From CAZHMN01 sp964533705 (lineage in GTDB: Bacteria > Electryoneota > B3-LCP), in NCBI GenBank assembly GCA_964533705.1, contig CAZHMN010000002.1, positions 1 to 64,000 on the forward strand: a DNA stretch of 64,000 nt. Direction: 5' to 3'. Below, piece after piece: positions 45,998 to 56,185 of this stretch. A program made the translations under genes and the position numbers. Below the pieces are notes generated by a model. That model saw only the letters and a program-made list of their open reading frames with translations. It had not been told where the DNA came from and did not search any database. Numbering within the stretch: position 1 is the first letter of the stretch; the number at the start of each line of letters is the position of its first letter.

Positions 45998-46028
45998 AAA
46001 AAGGCGACCTTCAACGGCCGCCTTTTTT
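45998..46028 (+). terminator. Intrinsic terminator after the second C25 gene
   Basis: AAAAAGGCGACC pairs with GGCCGCCTTTTT (one mismatch), with six T; 16 bases after the stop codon. Confidence 0.85.
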
Positions 46029-46108
46029 GTTGGGTGTCAACTCTTGATCCACTTCATAGACTACAGGATCGAAAACGCGGATGGAAAGAATAGTTTTGTC
46101 GGTAGTGC

Positions 46109-46137
46109 TTGACATCACGGTTTATGTTTATTATAAT
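46109..46137 (+). promoter_or_regulatory. Full-consensus promoter of the T9SS cargo operon
   Basis: TTGACA (46109-46114), 17 bp, TATAAT (46132-46137): a perfect sigma-70 consensus, about 95 bases before ATG 46236. The five genes behind it have no internal terminator that I can see. Confidence 0.8.
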
Positions 46138-46235
46138 ATCACACCTGTTTTTCAAACCGCTCATTAGCTTGCCGAATGGACTTCTTCTTCTAATTTGCAT
46201 TTCATCAAACCAAATTATACATGAGGTATAATACC

Positions 46236-47699
46236 ATGAAGACCGTAATGCTGATTTTTTCAGTGCTGTTGTTGTTGCTGATGGCGGGAAACGCCCGGGG
46301 GCAAATTGATACCCTCTACGCCGAATTCTTTACCGACGGGACTGCTTCGCTGAACTGGTTCACCGGCTGGGAAGGCGGCAACAACATGGAAGTGGATTAC
46401 TGGGAGGGCAATCCNNNNNNNNNNNNNNNNNNNNNNNNNNNNNNNNNNNNNNNNNNNNNNNNNNNNNNNNNNNNNNNNNNNNNNNNNNNNNNNNNNNNNN
46501 NNNNNNNNNNNNNNATCAAGTTCGAGGGCAACCAGATCTGGGTTTACTGGGATGGCGTGGAACTTTCGGGCAGTCCTTTCACAGATGACCATTCGAGTCG
46601 CGGCTTTTTCGGCATCTACTGCTTCTGGTTTATGGGTTCGACCGAAACTTACTGCGATGACATCGTAGTTCTGGGTGAAGCCGGCCCGCAGCCTTTCGAT
46701 TTCATCGCCCAGGAAAATACCATTTTGGATGACGGTTTCCAACCCATGATTCTTCGTCCGGCTGAAAACCAGACCGTATACTTCCGCTTGAACTGGGATG
46801 CCGTCAACGGGATCACGACCAGCCCGGCCTTCGACGTCACTCTGGAAATGGACGACGTCGAGATTTTCAGGACGACCAATCCCGGCGTCGAACCCAATAC
46901 CAGCCATGAAACCACCTCCAGTGCCTGGGTGGCGGCACTGGGAGAACACACACTGCGCTGGACGGTAGACGCGGATGACGCCGTCCCGGAAGGCAATGAA
47001 GACAACAACGTTCTGGAAGAGACCTTCCTGGTGCTTCCCGAAACCGCATACGATTTTCAGGCGGATAGTTCCTGGGTGGCAAATAGCGATACGATTCCCT
47101 ATCCCGGCAACGTTCCTACCGGCGATGAAGTCTTGTTCGTGCTGCACTGGTCGGTGCCAATGGGATCAGGGCCTTCCGGCGCTTTCAACATTTCCATGGA
47201 TCTCGACGGGGCGAACTACTACACGACCACCTTCCCCGGAGCCGTTTCCGGCCAGAACTATATGACCGTTACATCACCATGGACTGCGGAAGAAGGCTTG
47301 CACTATTACGAATGGACCATTGATCCGGACAACTGGGTGGATGAATTCAACGAATACAACAACTGGATCATGGACGCCTTTACCGTTGAAACGGTCGGTG
47401 TACGCTGGGATCCGGTGACGACGGGCTCGCAGCCGGAAGATCTGCGCATCTCCAGTGTTTATCCCAACCCCTTCAATCCCTCGGTGACCTTGCGTTACGA
47501 AAACGTTGAATTGGGATACCTGAAACTGGCTGTATACGACGTTTCCGGGCGTCAAGTAGCAGTTCTGAGGGAAGGATTCCATCCTGCTGGAGTCTGGGAG
47601 ATTACCTGGTCGGCGGAGAATCTGGCAGCCGGAACCTATTTTGCCGTTCTCGAAGGCGGCGGCCAACGCTCCGTGCAACCACTACTTCTGGTCAAATAG
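46236..47699 (+). CDS. Secreted CARDB-domain protein with T9SS sorting domain (interrupted by gap)
   Basis: A secreted protein of about 487 residues, with 100 N at 46415-46514, so its true length is unknown. ATG 46236 (MKTVMLIFSVLLLL) is preferred to an in-frame ATG at 46221, since GAGG lies 9 bases before it. It has a signal peptide to about 23, a concanavalin/DUF1080-like region that straddles the gap (IWVYWDGVEL, RGFFGIYCF), and two CARDB-like Ig modules, each ending in a D/E-x-N-N pattern (GNEDNNVLEE, EFNEYNNWIM). The T9SS domain follows (VYPNPFNPSVTL, VYDVSGRQV). No enzyme motif is seen; adhesion or ligand binding is likely. First gene of the cargo operon. Confidence 0.8.
   Translation: MKTVMLIFSVLLLLLMAGNARGQIDTLYAEFFTDGTASLNWFTGWEGGNNMEVDYWEGNXXXXXXXXXXXXXXXXXXXXXXXXXXXXXXXXXXIKFEGNQIWVYWDGVELSGSPFTDDHSSRGFFGIYCFWFMGSTETYCDDIVVLGEAGPQPFDFIAQENTILDDGFQPMILRPAENQTVYFRLNWDAVNGITTSPAFDVTLEMDDVEIFRTTNPGVEPNTSHETTSSAWVAALGEHTLRWTVDADDAVPEGNEDNNVLEETFLVLPETAYDFQADSSWVANSDTIPYPGNVPTGDEVLFVLHWSVPMGSGPSGAFNISMDLDGANYYTTTFPGAVSGQNYMTVTSPWTAEEGLHYYEWTIDPDNWVDEFNEYNNWIMDAFTVETVGVRWDPVTTGSQPEDLRISSVYPNPFNPSVTLRYENVELGYLKLAVYDVSGRQVAVLREGFHPAGVWEITWSAENLAAGTYFAVLEGGGQRSVQPLLLVK
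46415..46514. other. Assembly gap (100 N)
   Basis: Placeholder gap inside the CARDB protein. The reading frame happens to be the same on both sides, but the missing length is unknown. Confidence 0.98.
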
Positions 47700-47718
47700 C
47701 GACTAACTTAATAGAAAC

Positions 47719-50385
47719 ATGCTTCGAAATATTCTAACTTTGATCCTGGCGGCCGGCCTGCTCTGGGGTACGGCCGCCTTTTGCGAAGAATCGGCCTACG
47801 AATGGCAGTCCGTCCGTTCCGGTCGTATTCTCGTTGAGTTCAACCAGCCGCCAGTTGAATCTCCCCCAGTCGGGCTTGACGGAAAGGTTACAACCGGGCT
47901 GGCCGATCTCGACCGCTTGCTGGGCGAAATCGGTGCGACAAAGCTGGAGCAGCCCCTGCTTCGCTATCAACCTGATATCTATCTCATTACATTCGATGCC
48001 CGGCACAGCGTCGAAGAGGTGATGACCTTGCTTCGGGGTTGGAGTGGCACAAGAGAAGTATGGCCCTGCGTATTGCTGCCCTGGGATACGCTGGCGTACG
48101 TACCGGATGACATGCTATTGCCCAGCCAATGGCACCACGATGCGATAGAAAGTCCTGCAGCCTGGGGCATCTATCGCGGCAGCGATACCGTGCAGGTGGC
48201 CATCGTTGACGGGGGTGTCAATTACGTCCACCCCGATCTGGCGGAAAATATCTGGATCAACGCCGGAGAGGACCTGAACGGCAACGGGATTATCGAACCT
48301 TCGGATTGGGACAGTCTGGACAACGACGCCAACGGCTACATTGACGACTTCTGGGGCTGGGACTGGATTAACCTGGATTCTTCCGCCGTCTGGCCGGGAG
48401 AAGATCCCGGGCCGCCAGATAACGATCCTTCTGATTTCGATGGGCACGGTACCCACTGCGCCGGCGATGCGTGCGCAGCGACGGATAACAGCATAGGCGT
48501 TGCCGGACCGGGTTTCGGCTGCCAGATCATGGCGTTGCGCGCCGGCTATTTGTCCGCTTCCGGGCAGGGATACGTTGATCTCTTAGCCGCTACGCAGGCG
48601 GTGTATTACGCGGTCAACATGGGCGCCGAAGTGATTTCTATGAGCTTCGGGGGGCCGGGCGCGGTAGCCTACTTTCAGGCAGCCCTGCAATTTGCCAGTG
48701 ATGCAGGTTTAGTGCTCGTGGCGGCCGCCGGGAACGAGAGCACCAGCACAATCAGCTATCCCGCGGGTTACGAGTTCGTCATCGCTGTGGCGGCCACTGC
48801 ACCCGGAGACGTCCTGGCCGATTTCACCAGTTATGGCACCTGGATCACGCTGTGCGCTCCGGGCGAAGGCATCCTTTCAACCGTTGTTGAGGGCTACAGC
48901 AACATGAGCGGCACCTCGATGGCAACTCCCATCACGGCGGGCGCGGCCGCACTGGTGAAGTCGCTGAAACCCGAATGGAACAGCACTGAAGTCGGCATGT
49001 GGCTGGCGTACACGGCCGATAACATTGACGCTCAGAATCCCGGGTATATCGGCATGATGGGCGGAGGGCGTTTGAACGTCGCAAAAGCCGTTGATCTATA
49101 CGTGACCATTGATTCCGTCTGGGCGGACAACGGCCTGGGTGGCGAGCGGCTATACTTTGACCAGCAGGGATCGTTATTCGTCCGTTATCATAAGTATTAC
49201 GGAGATGCGACGAATGTAATCCTGAACGTCAGCAGCTCCAACCCGAGGGTGCATTTTTCGCAATCCACGCATACGATAGGCACCATTCTGGAAGGACAAA
49301 CCGGCGATAATTCCGCTGAACCATTCGTAATATCGGTTGATTACGGCGGATATGATTATGAATTAGTTGAACTCGAAGGGCATTTCAGCGGTGATGGCTT
49401 CGAGTTTACCCAGTTGTTCGAAGTTCCGGTCGGACGAGGGCAGGTGTTGATTATCGATGCCGATCAGAACCAGGAGGAGCGAACCTCTTCTTATTATGAA
49501 GGCGTTCTTGAGGAATTGGGGTACACCTGGGAGACCTGGCGCCGCGCCGATCGGGCTCAGTTGGGCGGGGAATTATCAGAATATGAAGCCATCATCCACT
49601 TTTCGGGCACGGCTGAATCGAACATTTTCCCGGCCGGGGACTGGGATGACCTCGAGAGCTATCTGGAAAACGGAGGAAATTTAATCGTAAGCGGTCAAAA
49701 CGTCGCTCAGGATCTTTTTGCCAGCCAGCCGAGCGTATTGTCGGATATTCTCCGAGTCGCCTATCAGGAACCGCACTCCAACATCCTTACGGTAAGAGGC
49801 ATCGAAGGTAACCCCATAACGGAAGGCATGTACCTGGTTATGGCGGGCAGTGGCGGCGCCTGGAATCAATCCTCCATGGACGTCGTGAACGCCCTGCCCG
49901 GTGCCGAACCTTTCTTCGTTTATCGCCTTGAGGTTCCCGAAGAATTGGCCGGGGTGCGCGTCCAGGATGGTCTCGGCGACCTGTTCTACTGCGCCTTCGG
50001 CATCGAGGGCATCAACGATTCAACCTCTTCGGGCAACACCAAAACTGAAGTTCTGGGCATGATGTTCGAACAGTTCGGTATTTCTGCTGCAGATAGCCCT
50101 GTGAAATCCGCCATACCGAGCAAAATCTCCCTGCTTCCCCCCTACCCCAATCCGTTCAATTCGCAACTCAGGATCAGCTATAATTTGCCACAGCCGTCAT
50201 CGTTGTATATTGTTATCTTCGACATTTTGGGCCGGCAGATAATCGAACATCATCTTGATCACGCCCCAGAAGGGTCAGGAGAGTGGATCTGGAGCGCCGA
50301 CCCAAACCTCTCTTCCGGTATCTACCTGATCAGTCTCAAAGCTTCAGGGAAGACGCTTCATCAGAAAGCGGTCTACCTGAAATAG
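47719..50385 (+). CDS. Second secreted S8 serine protease with T9SS sorting domain
   Basis: An 888-residue paralogue of the protease at 15965, with the same architecture. Signal peptide to about 22, prodomain, and S8 domain with intact Asp164 (AIVDGGVN), His243 (GHGTHCAGD) and Ser400 (SGTSMATP). The C-terminal half has a beta domain and a GATase-like region (LIIDADQNQEERTSS, YEAIIHFSGTAE). The sorting domain begins PYPNPFNSQLRI and includes IFDILGRQI and SSGIYLISL. It sits 19 bases after the CARDB gene and 49 before the TonB receptor, so it may process exported partners of the same operon. It is likely active at the surface. Confidence 0.9.
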   Translation: MLRNILTLILAAGLLWGTAAFCEESAYEWQSVRSGRILVEFNQPPVESPPVGLDGKVTTGLADLDRLLGEIGATKLEQPLLRYQPDIYLITFDARHSVEEVMTLLRGWSGTREVWPCVLLPWDTLAYVPDDMLLPSQWHHDAIESPAAWGIYRGSDTVQVAIVDGGVNYVHPDLAENIWINAGEDLNGNGIIEPSDWDSLDNDANGYIDDFWGWDWINLDSSAVWPGEDPGPPDNDPSDFDGHGTHCAGDACAATDNSIGVAGPGFGCQIMALRAGYLSASGQGYVDLLAATQAVYYAVNMGAEVISMSFGGPGAVAYFQAALQFASDAGLVLVAAAGNESTSTISYPAGYEFVIAVAATAPGDVLADFTSYGTWITLCAPGEGILSTVVEGYSNMSGTSMATPITAGAAALVKSLKPEWNSTEVGMWLAYTADNIDAQNPGYIGMMGGGRLNVAKAVDLYVTIDSVWADNGLGGERLYFDQQGSLFVRYHKYYGDATNVILNVSSSNPRVHFSQSTHTIGTILEGQTGDNSAEPFVISVDYGGYDYELVELEGHFSGDGFEFTQLFEVPVGRGQVLIIDADQNQEERTSSYYEGVLEELGYTWETWRRADRAQLGGELSEYEAIIHFSGTAESNIFPAGDWDDLESYLENGGNLIVSGQNVAQDLFASQPSVLSDILRVAYQEPHSNILTVRGIEGNPITEGMYLVMAGSGGAWNQSSMDVVNALPGAEPFFVYRLEVPEELAGVRVQDGLGDLFYCAFGIEGINDSTSSGNTKTEVLGMMFEQFGISAADSPVKSAIPSKISLLPPYPNPFNSQLRISYNLPQPSSLYIVIFDILGRQIIEHHLDHAPEGSGEWIWSADPNLSSGIYLISLKASGKTLHQKAVYLK

Positions 50386-50434
50386 GCACCACCTTTGGCG
50401 ATATTGTCAATCTAACGTAACCATCAAAACACCG

Positions 50435-53040
50435 ATGAAAACATCCCGCCGGACAGAAATGAACCGGGCAACCCGCTTCAAAGACCTTTTATGGACGATT
50501 CTGCTGGTACTGATTTTTATACCGGCCGTTTCGCAGGCGCAGGTCGGTAAAATCGCAGGAAAGGTAACCCACTTGGAGACCGGAGAACCACTGATTGATG
50601 CCAACGTCATCATCGAGGGAACCAACCTCGGTGCTGCGGTGGATTTGGACGGAAGGTATTACATCATCAACGTTCCTCCAGGCTTTTACACCGTAGCGGC
50701 ATCCCTGGTGGGGTATGCCACTCAAAAGATCACCGAGGTTGAGGTCAACAGCAACCGCACCACCCGGCTGGATTTTGCCTTAAGGCCTTCTTTCATTCCC
50801 ATGGAGGCGGTTACCGTAACCTGGGAAAAACCGCCGGTGGATCTTCAGGAAACCGCGGCGCGTTCGGTTGTTCGTCAGGAAGCCATCCGCGAGCTTCCCG
50901 TCGAAACGGTCGGGCAGATATTGGAACTCCAGGCGGGAGTGACTACCGACGCTTCAGGTGAATTGCATCTGCGCGGGGGACGTTCCGGCGAAATCGTTTA
51001 TTACGTGGATGGTCAGCGGGTCGAGGATCCCATAACCGGCCAGAGCCATCTCTTCGTCAACCGGGAGGCCATAGAAGAATTGACGCTCCTTTCCGGGACG
51101 TTCAACGCCGAATACGGAGACGCCATGTCCGGCGTTGTTCAGATCATCACCCGTGAAGGCGGGGACGATCTACACGCAAACGTCGAATACCTCTCACCCA
51201 TGATTAATGAAAGCCCTTATCGTCAAGAAGACTGGGTTGGATTCGAAAGCGACGCGATGCGCGATGCAGACGACCATTCGCTCTACCAACCCAACGAGGT
51301 CCTGGATGAACCCACCAATATCGCCGATATTACCGGCAGATTGGCCGTTTCTCTGGGCGGGCCGCTCAAAATTACAGACCGTACCTCGTTCTTCGCCAGT
51401 TCTGTCGTGCGCAACGAGAATAGCTATCTGCCCTTCGGCTGGGAACAGGAACGCACTTTCCAGGGCAAGCTGACGCAATCTTACGGTAGCGGCGGCAAAG
51501 TCACCCTCTCATATGGAAACGGATGGCAGAATTACCAGTTGTACAACCACGATTGGAAATACGTGCCCGACCATTATCACAAGCATTTCCTGCGGGACCA
51601 GCGCTTGGAGTTGCAGTGGATGCATTCACTTAGCAAACGCGCATTTTTTAACGTAGCATTGGGTGGCCATTGGCAGAAACATGACGTCAAGCTTTTCGAG
51701 GATTGGCAAGATTACCTCGACGCCGGATACCAGCAGAAGGATTTTACGTTTTACTTTTACGACGAAGACGACTGGTCGGACACCTGGAGGGAGAGCCGGA
51801 CGACCACCTATTCATTGTCGGCGGATGGCACCTATCAATACGGCAATTACCATCTCTTCAAGTCCGGCATCGAGGGGCGTTTACTCGATCTGACGATGTA
51901 TGACATCCGCGAATTGGAAATCGGGCCGGATAATCAGCCCTCCGGGATCATTGACCGTTATGACGAAAATCCAGTTGAATTCTCGGTTTACCTGCAGGAT
52001 AAGATTGAGCTTCCCTACCTGGTGGTCAACGCGGGACTGCGCTGGGATTACGTTGATCCCCGTTCGGAGGGGTGGTCAAATCCGGAAAACCCCGATTCCG
52101 GCCTGGCGGAGACGTCTGCCAGCCAGCAACTCAGCCCCCGCCTGGGGTTGGCTCATCCCATCAGTGAAAATTTAAGCCTCTATTTCGCCTACGGCCACTT
52201 CTTTCAGTATCCTCATTACGAAAACCTCTTTATGAACAGCGTAGATCTGAATACGGATACACTGGCAGGACGATCTTTCGATGCGGTGGGCAACCGCATG
52301 CTTAAACCCCAGCGCACGGTCGCCTATGAAGTGGGATTAAAGGGGATTTTAACCGAGAATTTAGGGTTTAACGTAACCGCTTACTATAAGGACATTACCG
52401 ATCTCGTCGGCACGAAGCAGGTGCGAATCGGGACGAAATACAATTACGCTCTCTTCCGCAATATTGACTACGCTTCCGTCATCGGAATCGAACTGGGGCT
52501 GCGCAGGACGCTGGCGGATCACTGGTCGTTCGAAGCAAACTACAACTATTCGGTCGCCAAGGGCAATTCATCGGAACCGTTAGAAGGCTTCTGGAACGTG
52601 TATTACGAACAGCCGGAGGCCCGGCAGGAGTACTATCTCGATTTCGACCGCCGCCATGTCTTAAACGCCATGGTCATCTGGCAGAGCGGCCCGGCTCTGC
52701 ACAGCAATTTTGCCAGCAAGCTGGCTTCAGATATCACGCTGGGTGTGACGGCCAATTGGGCCAGCGGACTGCCCTATACCCCCTACACCGGCGCCGGAGA
52801 ACGGTTAGCCCTGACCAATTCAGCTCGTATGGATCCCACGGCTACGGTAGACTTGCGGTTTTCCAAAGTAGTCGCACACAATCCGGTTAAGGTTACATTG
52901 TTGGCTTACGTGGACAACCTCTTCGATTGGACGAACGACTTATACGTTGATACGCGCACCGGCGAGCCCTGGGAATCGCCACTGGCCAGCGATCAGATCG
53001 CCTTCGACCAGTTGCACGATCCCGCCAGAGTTGACCAGCC
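50435..53040 (+). CDS. TonB-dependent outer-membrane receptor with carboxypeptidase-like N-domain, 3' end in gap
   Basis: 868 residues are visible. A signal peptide (about 20-36) is followed by a carboxypeptidase-regulatory-like domain (GKIAGKVTHLETGEPLIDANV, GRYYIINVPPGFYTV; about 38-125). The plug domain has LRGGRSGEIVYYVDGQRV and FNAEYGDAMSGVVQIIT, and then a 22-strand-type beta barrel up to the gap. The barrel's last strands (VDNLFDWTND) are near, so little is missing. Such receptors import large substrates with TonB energy. Lying in an operon with T9SS cargo and a PorV-like protein, it may take up products of the secreted proteins. The start could also be Met9 (50459). Confidence 0.88.
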
Positions 53041-53140
53041 NNNNNNNNNNNNNNNNNNNNNNNNNNNNNNNNNNNNNNNNNNNNNNNNNNNNNNNNNNNN
53101 NNNNNNNNNNNNNNNNNNNNNNNNNNNNNNNNNNNNNNNN
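53041..53140. other. Assembly gap (100 N)
   Basis: Gap between the TonB receptor and the next secreted protein. Reading straight through the Ns would falsely join the two into one 1916-residue protein; the second has its own signal peptide at 53174. Confidence 0.98.
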
Positions 53141-53173
53141 ACATCTCGTAAGAGTCTCACGACCGGTAATCCC

Positions 53174-56100
53174 ATGCGCCCCTATCTCGTAGCGTTGCTT
53201 ATACCCTTAATCGGCTGGGCACAGAGTCAGCCGAAACCCGGCCCGCACCTTCTGAAAGACCCCGATCGTTACTTTCGACTGGACGGCACAGAAGCCGTTG
53301 ATGATCGAGCCGTGGGTCTCCTGGATAAAGGGCAACTCGCCAACCTGATCACCAATTACGGCATTCTCTCAGATTTTCACCTGGGCAACCCCGCGCTTCA
53401 CTGGCCCAGGGAAGGCACGGACGTACAGCATTACGGCTTCGGAGTCAGCCTCATTCTCGTAGCCGACGGTCAGGTGATCTCCTCCATCTACGATCAATCT
53501 TCTGCTCTGCTGGATTTCGGCTGGGAAGCCGCCGACGGGTCTCTGGGGGATTATTTTAACGACGACCGCACCGACTTCAACACGGCCGGCGATGGCCTCA
53601 CGCCTTTCCTGGCCTTCAGCGACATCCGCGATACCTGGCCGGTGATAGATGGAAAACCCACATGGCCGGGCTATTTTCGCGAAAACCTGCAGAGTCCCGG
53701 TCAGTTTGTCGAAGGGGAATTCAGCTCTGACCGTGACATTTTCTGCGTATTTCGCGATGACTACGGTATGGGATTTTCGGTGAAACAAACGGCGTACTGC
53801 TACGGCCGCTACTACGCTGAAGATATCATCTTCATCCGTTTCAGGTTGATTAATGAAGGATCGAACGACTATGATTCCTGCTACGTGGGATTTCAGGCGG
53901 ATTTAAAGCCCGACTTTTACGCCGATGATTTCATCAACTACTGGGCGATTGAACCCTACGAGACGAATCCCTCCTTCTTTTACAAGTGGGATTACAACGG
54001 TATCGCCCAGCGCGAGGATTCGTCCTACTTCGAGGATAACTGGGAAGGCCCGGTGGGTTACATCGGGATGGGTATGGTGGAAAGTCCCAACGACCTGGGC
54101 GTAACGTCTTTCCACTACTACCACGACGACATGTCGCCGACGGACGATGCTTATTTCGCCGCCATCCTGGCCAACGACGATCAGGCTCCGCTGGACAGTT
54201 TATTCGAATATTTTCACGGTTCTGATCCCGCTCTGGATGATCCCGAACTGTGGTACCTCGTGGATAGGGACGAGGAACCCGGCTCTGAGATCACATTCAC
54301 GTTCGGTAGCGGGCCATTTCAGCTTGAGGCGGGAGACAGCGTGGACTTCGCCATTCTCTTCGCCATCGGCTCAGATTCAACGGATTTACGCGAAAATGTT
54401 GACATGGCTTATTACATGGCGAAGGAACTCGCTTATCAGGGTTCCGGCCCGCCCAGCGCACCGCTCGTTACGGCCGATGCCGGCGACGGAAAAGTAACTC
54501 TATACTGGGACAACCGCGCCGAAAGCAGTGTGGATGCCGTCAGCGGTTTGGCGGATTTTGAAGGGTATAAGGTTTATAAGAGCGATGACTTTGGGGAAAC
54601 CTGGGGAGAACCTATTACCAATTTCTACGGCGACGTCGTCGGCTGGGTACCCCTGGCGCAGTTCGACCTCATAGACGGAATCACCGGTCTCGATCCCAAC
54701 TACGGCCCTGATTTCCCCAACGCCAACAGTTGGCTGGGCGATGACGTCGGCTTGTCTCATTCCTTCGTTGATGAGGACGTCACCAACGGGCTGGAAACCT
54801 GGTATTGCGTCACTGCCTATGACAAGGGGGTCTTTGATCCCGAAGACCCTTCGAAAAACGAGCCCAGCTATGAAAACACCCTCGGCGTTTCGGAATATGA
54901 CGTTCACCTGGTCGTCGTCACGCCGGGAACCCAGGCGCCAGACGTCATTCCGGGAAGCGGATCACAGCCAATTGAATTGAGCGGAAAACAGGCGGACGGT
55001 CAGTTGGACGTGGTTATCGTTTATCCCGATCAGGTTCTGGATCATACTTACAGGGTTACTTTCAACGATTCCGGCGATACCGTCATCGTCGGCGAAGATA
55101 CCGTCGTAGCCGTGGAACTGACGCTAAACTTGGAGGACGTCTCAGACAGCACCTTTTACTTCATCAACGCCCTGACGGATGAAGGATTTTATTACAAGAA
55201 TATCCCGCTTACAGGCGACGACTTGCCCATCGTTAACGGCTTCCGATTGGTGGCGAAAAATGTCGAAGGATTCGGGGTGAGTTCCCTGGGTTGGACGACC
55301 TTCTCCGGCGACAGCTGCACCTTTGACTGGTGGACGGAAAACCGGCACCCCGGAAATCCCTCCTCTTACGATGAGGTTGTCGAGGGATTAGACGATTGGC
55401 GCATTACGATCACAGACGATTCGGTGCAGGTGCCAATAATCGCGGCCGGTTTCGGTTACGAGCCCGATTCTGTGGCCTGGCTGCCCTTAAGGGTGGAACG
55501 CGCGGTTTACGACTCCGGTGGTGTGTGGGTGGACGCTACTGAATTCCTGCAACTTTCGGATCTCTACCTCCTCTATCTTCTGGACCCCGACTTTTACGAT
55601 CCCGATAACTTCGGTCCCTATTCGTGGGATTTGACTCCGGGCGGTGCGGGCTACAATCCCAACCCGAATACGGGAACGATATGGCCTGACATGTTGATTC
55701 TGCGAGATGACGAGAATGACACTACCGGTTCCCAGATCTGGCTGAAAACCCAGAACGGCCCCGAGGGCACCCTTCCACCGTCAGTTGGCGATGTTTTCAC
55801 CCTTTATACCTATAAACCCTTCAATTCGGGTCTGACGTTCGAGTTTTTCACCCAGAGCCCCGTGCGTGAGCCTATTGACGAAGATGATTTATCTCAAATT
55901 AAAGTTGTCCCCAATCCGCTGATCGTCAGTTCAGGGTTGGAGAGCAATCCCTACGAATCTAAGGTGATGTTTACGCACCTGCCCTCGCAGTGCAGTATTG
56001 ATATATATACCGTCTCCGGCAACAGGGTCGTAACTCTCCACCACAGCAGTCCCGAAGGAGATGGTTTCACCTTCTGGGATCTTCTAAACCATCAGGGGCA

Positions 56101-56185
56101 AAACGTGGCCTACGGGTTGTACGTTTACGTCGTGGAGACGCCTGATGGAAAGGATATCACGGGCAAATTAATGGTGATTCGATGA
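53174..56185 (+). CDS. Large secreted fibronectin-III-containing protein with T9SS sorting domain
   Basis: A 1003-residue exported protein that starts at ATG 53174 right after a gap; MRPYLVALLIPLIGWAQS is its signal peptide. The N-terminal half (about 20-420) is a beta-rich region seen in proteins of uncultured FCB bacteria, with many acidic stretches. A fibronectin type III-like module follows around 430-540 (SAPLVTADAGDGKVTLYWDN, FEGYKVYKSDD). The sorting domain is divergent but recognisable (VVPNPLIVSSGL, IYTVSGNRV, AYGLYVYVV, KLMVIR). No catalytic residues are evident. Its stop overlaps the PorV-like gene by 4 bases (ATGA), so the two are translated together, a strong hint of a shared secretion route. 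Confidence 0.82.
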   Translation: MRPYLVALLIPLIGWAQSQPKPGPHLLKDPDRYFRLDGTEAVDDRAVGLLDKGQLANLITNYGILSDFHLGNPALHWPREGTDVQHYGFGVSLILVADGQVISSIYDQSSALLDFGWEAADGSLGDYFNDDRTDFNTAGDGLTPFLAFSDIRDTWPVIDGKPTWPGYFRENLQSPGQFVEGEFSSDRDIFCVFRDDYGMGFSVKQTAYCYGRYYAEDIIFIRFRLINEGSNDYDSCYVGFQADLKPDFYADDFINYWAIEPYETNPSFFYKWDYNGIAQREDSSYFEDNWEGPVGYIGMGMVESPNDLGVTSFHYYHDDMSPTDDAYFAAILANDDQAPLDSLFEYFHGSDPALDDPELWYLVDRDEEPGSEITFTFGSGPFQLEAGDSVDFAILFAIGSDSTDLRENVDMAYYMAKELAYQGSGPPSAPLVTADAGDGKVTLYWDNRAESSVDAVSGLADFEGYKVYKSDDFGETWGEPITNFYGDVVGWVPLAQFDLIDGITGLDPNYGPDFPNANSWLGDDVGLSHSFVDEDVTNGLETWYCVTAYDKGVFDPEDPSKNEPSYENTLGVSEYDVHLVVVTPGTQAPDVIPGSGSQPIELSGKQADGQLDVVIVYPDQVLDHTYRVTFNDSGDTVIVGEDTVVAVELTLNLEDVSDSTFYFINALTDEGFYYKNIPLTGDDLPIVNGFRLVAKNVEGFGVSSLGWTTFSGDSCTFDWWTENRHPGNPSSYDEVVEGLDDWRITITDDSVQVPIIAAGFGYEPDSVAWLPLRVERAVYDSGGVWVDATEFLQLSDLYLLYLLDPDFYDPDNFGPYSWDLTPGGAGYNPNPNTGTIWPDMLILRDDENDTTGSQIWLKTQNGPEGTLPPSVGDVFTLYTYKPFNSGLTFEFFTQSPVREPIDEDDLSQIKVVPNPLIVSSGLESNPYESKVMFTHLPSQCSIDIYTVSGNRVVTLHHSSPEGDGFTFWDLLNHQGQNVAYGLYVYVVETPDGKDITGKLMVIR

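Noticed and set aside
50435..56185. A single 1916-residue protein
   Set aside because: Exists only by reading through 100 N; the part after the gap begins with its own signal peptide at 53174, and the part before is a TonB receptor.
53174..56185. Enzyme function for the 1003-residue cargo protein
   Set aside because: Only Ig/fibronectin-like and sorting regions are recognisable; no catalytic motif seen.
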